Shown in pieces: positions 8,396 to 15,933 of a stretch of 64,000 bases of DNA; positions within the stretch are counted from its first letter, which is position 1; every line of letters begins with the position of its first letter. Position numbers and translations under genes: made by a program. The notes beneath the pieces were generated by a model. It was not told the DNA's origin. It worked only from the letters and a program-made list of their open reading frames with translations, and ran no database searches. The stretch is taken from NCBI RefSeq assembly GCF_037543845.1, contig NZ_JBBIFX010000001.1, positions 62,001 through 126,000 on the forward strand. Reading direction: 5' to 3'. The stretch is from Gymnodinialimonas ulvae (lineage in GTDB: Bacteria > Pseudomonadota > Alphaproteobacteria > Rhodobacterales > Rhodobacteraceae).

Positions 8396-9375
8396 ATGAG
8401 ACTGTGCGCAGCATTCCGGACCGGTTGGAAAACCCCGCGCTGAAAGCCTTCAAATCTTGGGAAACCCTGCTTCTGGCGGTGGCCATCGCGATCTTTATCA
8501 CGAACTCCTTCCTGTCGCCGTATTTCCTGAATGCCTGGAACCTGAGCGATGCGACGTTCAACTTCACCGAAAAGGCCATGATCGCCTTTGCCATGGCGCT
8601 TCTGATCGTCGCCGGTGAGATTGATCTGTCCGTCGCCTCGATCATTGCGCTGGCTTCGACCGCGATGGGTTGGTCCCTGCAATTCGATCCAAGCGTCGTA
8701 ACGCTGGTGCTTATCGGTCTTGGAACAGGCCTGTTGTGCGGTGCCTTCAACGGCGCACTCGTTACGGGGCTCGGCCTTCCGTCGATTGTCGTCACTATCG
8801 GCACGATGAGCCTGTTTCGCGGCATCTCTTATATCGTGCTGGGGGACCAGGGTTATCGCGGCTATCCCTCGGAGTTCAGCTTCTTTGGTCAGGGCTATGT
8901 CTGGTGGGTCATTTCGTTCGAGTTCGCCCTGTTCGCCGCATTGGCGGTGATCTACTACGTGCTGCTGCACCGCACGAATTTCGGGCGCACGGTTTATGCC
9001 ATCGGCAACAACCCCACCGGCGCGCTGTTCTCGGGCATTCGCGTTGCGCGCGTGAAGTTCATCCTGTTCCTTCTCACCGGGCTGATGGCTGGTGTGGCCG
9101 CTGTTTGCCTAACGGCGCGACTGGGCTCGACCCGGCCCACAATCGCACTGGGATGGGAGTTGGAGATCGTCACCATGGTCGTTCTGGGCGGCGTTAACAT
9201 TTTGGGTGGATCCGGCAGCATTCCCGGCGTTGTGATCGCGGCCTTCGTGATGGGGCTCGTGACCTTTGGCCTGGGCCTTTTGAACGTTCCGGGCATCGTA
9301 ATGTCGATCTTCATCGGCGCGCTCTTGATCGGTGTGATCGCCTTGCCCCGACTTTGGGCGATGCGGAGGGGATAA
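8392..9375 (+). CDS. rhaQ: Rhamnose ABC transporter, second permease subunit
   Basis: A 327-aa BPD_transp_2 permease and the partner of RhaP. It shows the CUT2 signature IVAGEIDLSVASIIALAS near residues 65-82, the cytoplasmic loop YAIGNNPTGALFSGIRV near 200, and multiple membrane spans to the C-terminus. ATGA overlap with rhaP at the start; its TAA stop shares one base with the rhaM ATG (TAATG). This overlap chain from rhaT to rhaK supports a single operon. Confidence 0.9.
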   Translation: MNETVRSIPDRLENPALKAFKSWETLLLAVAIAIFITNSFLSPYFLNAWNLSDATFNFTEKAMIAFAMALLIVAGEIDLSVASIIALASTAMGWSLQFDPSVVTLVLIGLGTGLLCGAFNGALVTGLGLPSIVVTIGTMSLFRGISYIVLGDQGYRGYPSEFSFFGQGYVWWVISFEFALFAALAVIYYVLLHRTNFGRTVYAIGNNPTGALFSGIRVARVKFILFLLTGLMAGVAAVCLTARLGSTRPTIALGWELEIVTMVVLGGVNILGGSGSIPGVVIAAFVMGLVTFGLGLLNVPGIVMSIFIGALLIGVIALPRLWAMRRG

Positions 9376-9689
9376 TGGAAAAGTTTGCGTTCAAGATGCA
9401 GTTGAACCCGGGCTGTGCCGAGGAATACATCAACCGCCATGATGAGATCTGGCCGGAATTGGTCACGCTCCTGCGTAAGGCCGGGGTGTCGGATTACTCG
9501 ATTCATCTCGATGAAGAGACCGACATCCTCTTCGGGGTGCTTTGGCGCACCGATGATCATGGGATGGATACGTTGCCGGAGCATGAGGTGATGCAACGAT
9601 GGTGGGCGCATATGGCTGATATCATGCAGACAGCGCCCGACAACGCCCCGGTGGCGAAACCGCTGCGGCCGATGTTCCACATGCCATGA
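9375..9689 (+). CDS. rhaM: L-rhamnose mutarotase
   Basis: A 104-aa protein, exactly the usual length of RhaM/RhaU (EC 5.1.3.32). It interconverts the anomers of L-rhamnose so that the isomerase or kinase receives the right form. Family features are the N-terminal FKMQLNPGCAEEYINRHDEIWPEL region, the SIHLDEETDILFG strand and the closing PLRPMFHMP block. GAGGGG lies just before the ATG at 9375; an upstream in-frame start at 9354 would sit inside rhaQ and is rejected. Cytoplasmic, ferredoxin-like fold. Overlaps rhaK by 4 bases. Confidence 0.95.
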   Translation: MEKFAFKMQLNPGCAEEYINRHDEIWPELVTLLRKAGVSDYSIHLDEETDILFGVLWRTDDHGMDTLPEHEVMQRWWAHMADIMQTAPDNAPVAKPLRPMFHMP

Positions 9690-11059
9690 CCCACGTCGCC
9701 GTCATCGATATCGGCAAGACCAACGCCAAACTCGCGCTTGTCGACGGCGAAAGCCTCGAAGAGATTGCGGTCGTCACGCGGCCCAATACGGTGCTCGCCG
9801 GCCCGCCGTGGCCGCATTTCGATCTAGAGGGGCATTGGCGTTTCATGCTGGTGCACCTTTCGGCGTTTCAGCGTGAGTTTGGCGTCGATGCGATTTCGAT
9901 CACCACCCATGGTGCGTCATGCGTGCTTCTGGACAAGGACGGCGGACTGGCCGCGTCGATGCTGGACTATGAGCATTCCGGGCCGGATGATCTGGGTGCG
10001 GATTACGATGCACGACGACCGCCCTTTGTCGAGACCGGCTCTCCTCGATTGGCGGGTGGGCTGAACGTCGGAGCGCAAATCGCGTGGATGTTTGCGCAGG
10101 AACCCGGGCTCAGGGACCGCACTGCGCAGGTGCTGACCTATCCGCAATACTGGGCTTACCGTCTAACCGGCGTCGCCTCGACCGAGCGGACATCGCTAGG
10201 GTGCCACACAGATCTTTGGCAGCCCGCCGAGGACAGACCTTCGTCACTGTCAGACCAGCTTGGCGTGACCGATAAGCTGGCACCGGTGCGTATGGCCTTC
10301 GATGTGTTGGGACCGGTCAAACCGGACATTGCCGCCGCAACCGGGTTGAAACCGGATACGCCAGTGACCTGCGGCATCCACGATTCCAATGCTTCGCTTC
10401 TGCCGCATCTTCTGGGACGGGCCGCACCGTTTTCGGTCGTTTCAAGCGGCACTTGGATCATCGCCATGGCCATCGGGGGCGCGGCGGTCGAGCTTGATCC
10501 CGAACGCGACACGCTGGTGAATGTGAATGCCCGTGGGGAGCCTGTGCCATCGGCGCGTTTCATGGGCGGGCGCGAATACGACACGCTGATCCAGGGCGCG
10601 CGCGTCTCGACGACAGATGCAGATCTGGATCATGTGTTGGCAACGCAGCTTTGGCTGACCCCGTCGGTCGCCGGCGATACTGGACCGTTTCGGGGACGCA
10701 TCGCGCGGTGGAGCCCGTCGGAGCCTGCGGTCGGCTCCGCAGAGCGCGACGTTGCGGTGGCGTTCTACCTCGCGCTCATGACCCAAACCTGCCTTGAGCT
10801 GATTGGACATCGCGGCGCGATCATCGTGGAGGGGCCGTTTGCGCACAACGGCGTCTACCTCTCGATGCTGAGTGCGGCCAGCGGCTGTGACGTCATCGCG
10901 ACCAGCACCGCAACCGGAACCAGTCAAGGCGCGGCGTTGCTGACGGATTGTACGCCACCGGGCCTTGAGAGTGATCCTTGGCTCGTTTCGGAGGATCTAC
11001 GTGCTGCGATGGCGGGCTACGCCGCCGCCTGGCAAATGGCAGTCGCAAAAGGTCAATAG
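9686..11059 (+). CDS. rhaK: L-rhamnulokinase, FGGY family
   Basis: A 457-aa FGGY-family sugar kinase expected to phosphorylate L-rhamnulose (or L-rhamnose, as proposed for rhizobial RhaK) before cleavage by RhaD. The N-terminal ATPase phosphate-1 motif is VAVIDIGKTNAKLALVD, the ISITTHGAS segment follows, and the second domain starts around residue 230 with TCGIHDSNASLLPHL and the VVSSGTWI loop. It is the rhizobial type, well separated from E. coli RhaB. Last gene of the rha operon; in R. leguminosarum the kinase is also needed for transporter activity, which may apply here. Confidence 0.9.
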   Translation: MTHVAVIDIGKTNAKLALVDGESLEEIAVVTRPNTVLAGPPWPHFDLEGHWRFMLVHLSAFQREFGVDAISITTHGASCVLLDKDGGLAASMLDYEHSGPDDLGADYDARRPPFVETGSPRLAGGLNVGAQIAWMFAQEPGLRDRTAQVLTYPQYWAYRLTGVASTERTSLGCHTDLWQPAEDRPSSLSDQLGVTDKLAPVRMAFDVLGPVKPDIAAATGLKPDTPVTCGIHDSNASLLPHLLGRAAPFSVVSSGTWIIAMAIGGAAVELDPERDTLVNVNARGEPVPSARFMGGREYDTLIQGARVSTTDADLDHVLATQLWLTPSVAGDTGPFRGRIARWSPSEPAVGSAERDVAVAFYLALMTQTCLELIGHRGAIIVEGPFAHNGVYLSMLSAASGCDVIATSTATGTSQGAALLTDCTPPGLESDPWLVSEDLRAAMAGYAAAWQMAVAKGQ

Positions 11060-11080
11060 GCGTCCCGAGAGCACCCTTGT

Positions 11081-11098
11081 TAGTTACAAAAGCAACTG
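11081..11098. promoter_or_regulatory. Putative operator upstream of hmgA
   Basis: TAGTTAC-AAAA-GCAACTG forms an 18-bp imperfect palindrome (5 of 7 arm positions match) 36 bases before the hmgA start, and GTTAC recurs at 11098-11102. The size and AT-rich centre suit a MarR-type dimer, and MarR regulators often control homogentisate genes, but no such regulator gene is in the window. Confidence 0.4.
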
Positions 11099-11134
11099 TT
11101 ACCCCTGCCTGCGACAGGACGAGGGAGATTTGCC

Positions 11135-12490
11135 GTGAACGAACAATCGACGCCGCGCCCCATGGTGCAGGCCCCCAGCCACCCCGGCGCGCATGAGGGC
11201 TACATGCCGGGCTTCGGCAATGACTTTGAGACCGAAGCGCTGCCGGGTGCGCTGCCGCAAGGCATGAATTCACCTCAGAAGGTCAACTACGGCCTTTATG
11301 GCGAGCAATTGTCTGGCACCGCGTTCACCGACATTCGCCCGGAGCGCACCTGGTGTTACCGGATCCGGCCATCCGTCAAGCATTCCAAGCGCTACGAAAA
11401 GATCGACCTGCCGCTCTGGCGAAGTGCGCCGAATGTGGACCCGGATGTCGTGTCGCTTGGCCAGTATCGCTGGAACCCGGTCCCCCATTCCGACACGCCA
11501 CTGACGTGGCTCACCGGGATGCGGACGATGACCACGGCGGGCGATGTGAACACGCAAGTCGGTATGGCCAGCCACGTCTACCTTGTGACGAGCTCGATGG
11601 TGGATGAGTATTTCTATTCTGCCGACAGTGAGCTTCTGGTGGTCCCGCAGGAAGGACGTTTGCGATTCTGCACGGAACTGGGGATCATCGATATCGAGCC
11701 GCAGAATATCGCGATCCTGCCCCGGGGGCTGGTGTACCGGGTCGAGCTGCTCGATGGCCCCGCACGTGGGTTCATCTGCGAGAATTACGGTGCCAAGTTC
11801 AACCTGCCGGGCCGTGGGCCCATCGGGGCCAATTGCATGGCCAACCCGCGCGATTTCAAGGCACCCGTCGCCGCCTTTGAGGACCGCGAAGTCCCTTCCA
11901 CCGTGACAATCAAGTGGTGCGGGCAGTTCCATCGCACCGAGATCGGGCATTCGCCGCTCGACGTTGTCGCGTGGCACGGCAACTACGCTCCCTACAAATA
12001 CGATCTGAAGACCTATTGCCCGGTCGGCGCGATCCTGTTCGATCATCCTGATCCGTCGATTTTCACCGTTTTGACCGCGCCATCGGGGCAGCCGGGCGTG
12101 GCCAATATCGATTTTGTCCTGTTCCGTGAGCGCTGGATGGTGGCCGAAGACACGTTCCGCCCACCATGGTATCACAAAAACATCATGTCGGAGATGATGG
12201 GCAACATTTACGGGCAATATGACGCCAAGCCGCAGGGCTTTGTTCCGGGTGGGGTGAGTTTGCACAACATGATGCTGCCCCATGGCCCCGATCGCGACGC
12301 GTTTGAAGGGGCGTCAAACGCCGATCTGAAGGCGGTGAAGCTCGACAACACCATGTCCTTCATGTTCGAGACCCGGTTTCCCCAGCATTTGACCCCGTTT
12401 GCCGCGAATGAGGCCCCATTGCAGGACGATTACATCGATTGCTGGGATAGCCTTGAGAAGAAATTCGACGGGACACCGGGCAAGAAATGA
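11135..12490 (+). CDS. hmgA: Homogentisate 1,2-dioxygenase
   Basis: A 451-aa non-heme iron dioxygenase that opens the ring of homogentisate to maleylacetoacetate (EC 1.13.11.5), the central step of tyrosine, phenylalanine and hydroxyphenylacetate catabolism. The N-terminal YMPGFGNDFETEALPGALP block is diagnostic. The iron-site segment lies in the PPWYHKNIMSEMMGNIYG region, with the GFVPGGVSLHNMMLPHGPD block after it. GTG start at 11135 preceded by GAGGGAG. First gene of the homogentisate operon; the stop overlaps a small membrane-peptide gene by 4 bases. Confidence 0.96.
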   Translation: MNEQSTPRPMVQAPSHPGAHEGYMPGFGNDFETEALPGALPQGMNSPQKVNYGLYGEQLSGTAFTDIRPERTWCYRIRPSVKHSKRYEKIDLPLWRSAPNVDPDVVSLGQYRWNPVPHSDTPLTWLTGMRTMTTAGDVNTQVGMASHVYLVTSSMVDEYFYSADSELLVVPQEGRLRFCTELGIIDIEPQNIAILPRGLVYRVELLDGPARGFICENYGAKFNLPGRGPIGANCMANPRDFKAPVAAFEDREVPSTVTIKWCGQFHRTEIGHSPLDVVAWHGNYAPYKYDLKTYCPVGAILFDHPDPSIFTVLTAPSGQPGVANIDFVLFRERWMVAEDTFRPPWYHKNIMSEMMGNIYGQYDAKPQGFVPGGVSLHNMMLPHGPDRDAFEGASNADLKAVKLDNTMSFMFETRFPQHLTPFAANEAPLQDDYIDCWDSLEKKFDGTPGKK

Positions 12491-12624
12491 CCCCAACCGC
12501 GTGGATTCTGATCGGCATCGCAATCGCCGTTTCCATCGCGTTTCCGGTGGCACTTGTGGTCATTGCGAAAGTGTTGAGCGGCGGGCGGTCGGGCAAGGAA
12601 TCCGGCCAAGATGGTGGGGGGTAG
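12487..12624 (+). CDS. Small single-span membrane protein, 45 aa, unknown function
   Basis: An ATG overlapping the hmgA stop (ATGA) opens a 45-codon frame ending three bases before maiA. The product has one continuous hydrophobic stretch (about residues 6-28, starting WILIGIAIAV) followed by a short Gly/Ser/Lys-rich tail, so it is probably a single-pass inner-membrane peptide with a cytoplasmic tail. Translational coupling to hmgA and the exact fit between two pathway genes argue that it is real. I do not recognise a family. It is short enough to be missed by gene callers. Confidence 0.65.
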   Translation: MTPTAWILIGIAIAVSIAFPVALVVIAKVLSGGRSGKESGQDGGG

Positions 12625-12627
12625 TCC

Positions 12628-13269
12628 ATGCCGCTGACCTTGTTCTCCTACTGGCGGTCCACGACGTCCTACCGCGTGCGTGCCGCCCTGAACCTCAAGG
12701 GCGTCGCCTACGAACAGGTTTCCGTAAACCTTCTACGGGGCGAGCAGCACGGCGATACCTACCGTGCCGTTAACCCCGGCTACGGCGTGCCAACGCTGAT
12801 CCTCGAAGATGGCACAGCCCTGACCCAGAGCCTTGCGATTATCGATTTTCTCGATGCGACCTATCCCGATCCACCGATGCTGTCAGGGGATGCGCTGAAC
12901 CGCGCGCGCCAATTGTCGGTGGCGCTTGTGGTGGCGACGGATATCCACCCGGTGAACAACCTGCGCGTGCTGTCTCAGCTTGAGGCCCGCTTCGGCGCCT
13001 GCGCCGATGCTAAACGCGATTGGATACAGCATTGGATGGCCGAAGGCTTCGCCACGCTTGAGGCGATGCTGCCCGACCGCGATGGCTTTGCCTTCGGTGA
13101 TACGCCCGACCTCGCGGACCTCTGCATCGTGGCGCAATGTGTCAATGCGCATCGTTGGGGGCTGTCGCTTGCTCCTTATCCAAGGGTCGCAGATGTCGAA
13201 GCGGCCTGCCTCGCGGTGCCGCAGATCCAGGCCGCCGCCCCGGAAAACCAACCCGATGCCAACACCTGA
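12628..13269 (+). CDS. maiA: Maleylacetoacetate isomerase (zeta-class GST)
   Basis: A 213-aa glutathione S-transferase fold enzyme that isomerises maleylacetoacetate to fumarylacetoacetate using glutathione (EC 5.2.1.2). The zeta-class signature near the N-terminus is YWRSTTSYRVRAALNLKG, an STTS-type variant of the usual SSCS motif. The GSH-binding VPTLILEDG and TQSLAIIDFL segments follow at about 50-75. The C-terminal helical domain contains DIHPVNNLRVL and the typical TPDLADLCIVAQ block. Third member of the homogentisate operon, between hmgA and fahA. Confidence 0.95.
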   Translation: MPLTLFSYWRSTTSYRVRAALNLKGVAYEQVSVNLLRGEQHGDTYRAVNPGYGVPTLILEDGTALTQSLAIIDFLDATYPDPPMLSGDALNRARQLSVALVVATDIHPVNNLRVLSQLEARFGACADAKRDWIQHWMAEGFATLEAMLPDRDGFAFGDTPDLADLCIVAQCVNAHRWGLSLAPYPRVADVEAACLAVPQIQAAAPENQPDANT

Positions 13270-13299
13270 CCTCATTCAACAACTCCATTGTAGGCCCTC

Positions 13300-14550
13300 A
13301 TGTCCGACCTGATCCGATCCTGGCTGCCCTCCGCCAACACCTCTGACACCGATTTCCCGGTCAACAACCTGCCCTACGGCGTGTTCTCCGTCGGGGATGG
13401 CGACCTGCGTTGCGGCGTCGCCTTGGGCGACCGGATCGTTGATGCGACCGGGTTGGAGGCGGCGGGGCATTTGCGTGCAGATCCGGCGGCGGATGTGCTC
13501 GACGCGCCGTATTGGAACGACTTCATGGAATTGGGACCGGAGGCCTGGGCCAGCTACCGCGCCGCCCTGACGGCTATGCTGGTCGACGGCGCAGATGACG
13601 CAGCGCAGGATACGATCATGACCTTTTCGGTCCAAAGGTCCGAAGCCACCCTGCATCTGCCGTTTCGTGTGTCCGAATTCACGGATTTCTACGCCGGTCG
13701 CCATCACGCGACCAATGTGGGCACGATGTTTCGCGGAGCGGAAAACGCGCTGCCTCCGAACTGGTTGCACATGCCCATCGGCTACAACGGGCGGGCCTCT
13801 TCGGTGGTGGTCTCGGGCACCGACATCCAGAGGTCCTGGGGGCAGGTGAAGGGACCGGGTGAAGACGCTCCGCGTTGGGCTCCGTCTGCCCGGTTCGATA
13901 TAGAGCTTGAGATCGGAGCGCTTGTCGGGATGCCGTCAACCGGCCCGCTGAGCGTCGATCAGGCCTTCGCAAACATCTTCGGCTACGTTCTTCTCAACGA
14001 TTGGTCAGCGCGCGATATTCAGGCTTGGGAATACCAACCGCTTGGCCCGTTTCAGGCCAAGGCCACGGCCACAACGATCAGCCCCTGGATTGTGACTGCT
14101 GAGGCGCTGGCAGCCTTTCGGACACCAACGCCGCTGCGCGAACGCCCGTTGTTGCCGCATCTGCGTGACACCGGGCCGATGAACCACAACATCGCCTTGT
14201 CGGTCCTGCTGAACGGGGACACGATTGCCCGGACCAATGCGAACGAGCTTTATTATTCCAGCGCGCAGCAGCTCGCCCATCACACCAGCTCTGGCTGCCC
14301 GATGCGGGCGGGCGATCTGCTTGGCACCGGCACGATCTCCGGCCCGGAAACGCATCAACGCGGCTCGCTTCTTGAGTTGAGCTGGGGCGGCAAGGAGCCG
14401 ATCGAGACCTCCTCTGGCCCGCGCAGTTTCATCGAGGATGGCGATACTCTGACCCTGCACGGCGTCGCAAAGGGCAACGGCTACAGTATCGGCTTCGGCC
14501 CCTGCACCGGTAAGGTCTTGCCTGCCGCCAGCGATCCCTTCGCGACCTGA
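13300..14550 (+). CDS. fahA: Fumarylacetoacetase
   Basis: A 416-aa FAH-family hydrolase that splits fumarylacetoacetate into fumarate and acetoacetate (EC 3.7.1.2), the last step of the pathway. It has the N-terminal SH3-like FAH_N domain (residues 1-110, with NLPYGVFS) and the catalytic mixed-beta domain with FTDFYAGRHHATNVGTMF, the metal ligands in FDIELEIGALVG, and NDWSARDIQAWEYQPLGPF. Length is normal. It lies 30 bases after maiA. A 78-base gap then precedes the MBL-fold gene. Confidence 0.96.
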   Translation: MSDLIRSWLPSANTSDTDFPVNNLPYGVFSVGDGDLRCGVALGDRIVDATGLEAAGHLRADPAADVLDAPYWNDFMELGPEAWASYRAALTAMLVDGADDAAQDTIMTFSVQRSEATLHLPFRVSEFTDFYAGRHHATNVGTMFRGAENALPPNWLHMPIGYNGRASSVVVSGTDIQRSWGQVKGPGEDAPRWAPSARFDIELEIGALVGMPSTGPLSVDQAFANIFGYVLLNDWSARDIQAWEYQPLGPFQAKATATTISPWIVTAEALAAFRTPTPLRERPLLPHLRDTGPMNHNIALSVLLNGDTIARTNANELYYSSAQQLAHHTSSGCPMRAGDLLGTGTISGPETHQRGSLLELSWGGKEPIETSSGPRSFIEDGDTLTLHGVAKGNGYSIGFGPCTGKVLPAASDPFAT

Positions 14551-14628
14551 CCCCTTTTATCTTGCCCAAACAACCTCAGCCGGAGGCTTGTTCAAGCCGC
14601 CAAAGGCACATCGATAAGGAAACGCACC

Positions 14629-15579
14629 ATGGCCAAAGCCTTCGCATCCCAAGGCGACATGACCGAGAAGACAATCACCTTCGACGAGATCGGCGACGGC
14701 CTATACGCCTTCACCGCTGAAGGCGATCCCAACTCCGGCGTCATCATTGGCGATGACAGCGTCATGATCGTGGAGGCGCAGGCCACGCCCCGCCTCGCCC
14801 AAAAGGTTATCGACTGCGTGCGCACCGTCACAGACAAGCCGATCTCGCACCTCGTGCTAACCCATTATCACGCCGTCCGCGTGCTGGGTGCTTCCGCCTA
14901 CGACGCCGACCAGATCATCATGTCCGATGCCGCGCGCGGCATGGTGATGGAACGCGGCCAGGAGGATTGGGACAGCGAATTCCAACGCTTCCCTCGCCTG
15001 TTTGAAGGGCATGAATCCATTCCCGGTCTGACCTATCCCACCACCACCTTTTCGGACAGCATCACCGTCTACCTCGGCTCCCGCCGCGTCGATATCGCTC
15101 ACATCGGCCGCGCCCACACTGCGGGTGACGCCGTCATCCATGTGCCCGACGCCAATGTGCTGTTCACCGGTGACATCGTCGAGGACCACTCGGCGTGTTA
15201 CTGCGGCGATGGCCACTTCGCCGACTGGGGCAACACCCTCGACAACATCGCGGCCTTCCAGCCTGACGCCATCGCACCGGGCCGGGGCGGCGCGCTGCTC
15301 GGAGAGGACGCCGTCGCCCGCGCCATCGCCTCCACCCGCGACTTCGTCGAAAGCACCTACCGCCCGGCTGCCCGCGTTGCTGCCAAAAACGGCACCCTAA
15401 AAGACGCTTGGGACGCGGTGCGCGAAGCCTGCGATCCCAAGTTCTCCGACTACGCCATCTACGAGCACTGCCTGCCGTTCAACGTCGCCCGAGCCTACGA
15501 CGAGGCGCGAGGCATCACTCACCCCCGCATTTGGACCGACAAACGAGACATCGAGATGTGGGAGCAACTGCAGGGATGA
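14629..15579 (+). CDS. MBL-fold protein with a degenerate metal-binding motif
   Basis: A 316-aa metallo-beta-lactamase-fold protein, recognisable from the SGVIIGDDSVMIVEAQ strand, the LTHYH loop, GRAHTAGDAVIHVPD and VLFTGD. The metal ligands are not intact. Where the family has T-H-x-H-x-D-H, this protein has T78-H79-Y80-H81-A82-V83-R84 (Asp to Val, His to Arg), and the late PGHG motif reads PGRG. Two histidines of the first motif and the HTAGD histidine remain. It may be a mono-metal or non-hydrolytic relative. Position and an ATGA overlap with the next gene place it in the homogentisate/flavin hydroxylase unit. The substrate is unknown. Confidence 0.8.
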   Translation: MAKAFASQGDMTEKTITFDEIGDGLYAFTAEGDPNSGVIIGDDSVMIVEAQATPRLAQKVIDCVRTVTDKPISHLVLTHYHAVRVLGASAYDADQIIMSDAARGMVMERGQEDWDSEFQRFPRLFEGHESIPGLTYPTTTFSDSITVYLGSRRVDIAHIGRAHTAGDAVIHVPDANVLFTGDIVEDHSACYCGDGHFADWGNTLDNIAAFQPDAIAPGRGGALLGEDAVARAIASTRDFVESTYRPAARVAAKNGTLKDAWDAVREACDPKFSDYAIYEHCLPFNVARAYDEARGITHPRIWTDKRDIEMWEQLQG

Positions 15580-15932
15580 CCCTGTCGGAACACATTGCAA
15601 AGATGGCCACCGGAGAGTTTCTTGCAACAAGGACCACCGCAGAGATCCTTGCCTTTTCGATCCAAATGGTGGGGCTCGTTATATTGCTCCCCGCGATTGC
15701 CATATTCTGGGGCAGCGCCTTGCGGTGGATGTTCAAGACGGTGACGCATCCGGATTTTGGGCCGTCCTCGGTCTCCGGATCGCGGATTCCGATGGAACAG
15801 GGCAAAGTGCAATTGGCCCGCATTCGGGCAGGACGCGCAGCTCGCATCGCCAAATGGTCTGGCCTCGTCGGGATGGCCTTCATCATTGCGGGGGCCCTTA
15901 TTATCGTCAATTTCACGGATGGAACGTATTGA
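15576..15932 (+). CDS. Two-span membrane protein of unknown function
   Basis: A 118-aa protein starting at the ATGA that overlaps the MBL gene stop. Two hydrophobic segments are clear, at about residues 23-48 (FSIQMVGLVILLPAIAIFW) and 92-114 (GLVGMAFIIAGALIIVNF), separated by a basic cytoplasmic-looking loop rich in Arg and Ala. No recognised domain. It lies one base before the flavin hydroxylase start. Frames on the same strand that begin at 15408 or in the flavoprotein frame at 15757 are overlaps with no ribosome site and are not used. Confidence 0.7.
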   Translation: MTLSEHIAKMATGEFLATRTTAEILAFSIQMVGLVILLPAIAIFWGSALRWMFKTVTHPDFGPSSVSGSRIPMEQGKVQLARIRAGRAARIAKWSGLVGMAFIIAGALIIVNFTDGTY

Positions 15933-15933
15933 T

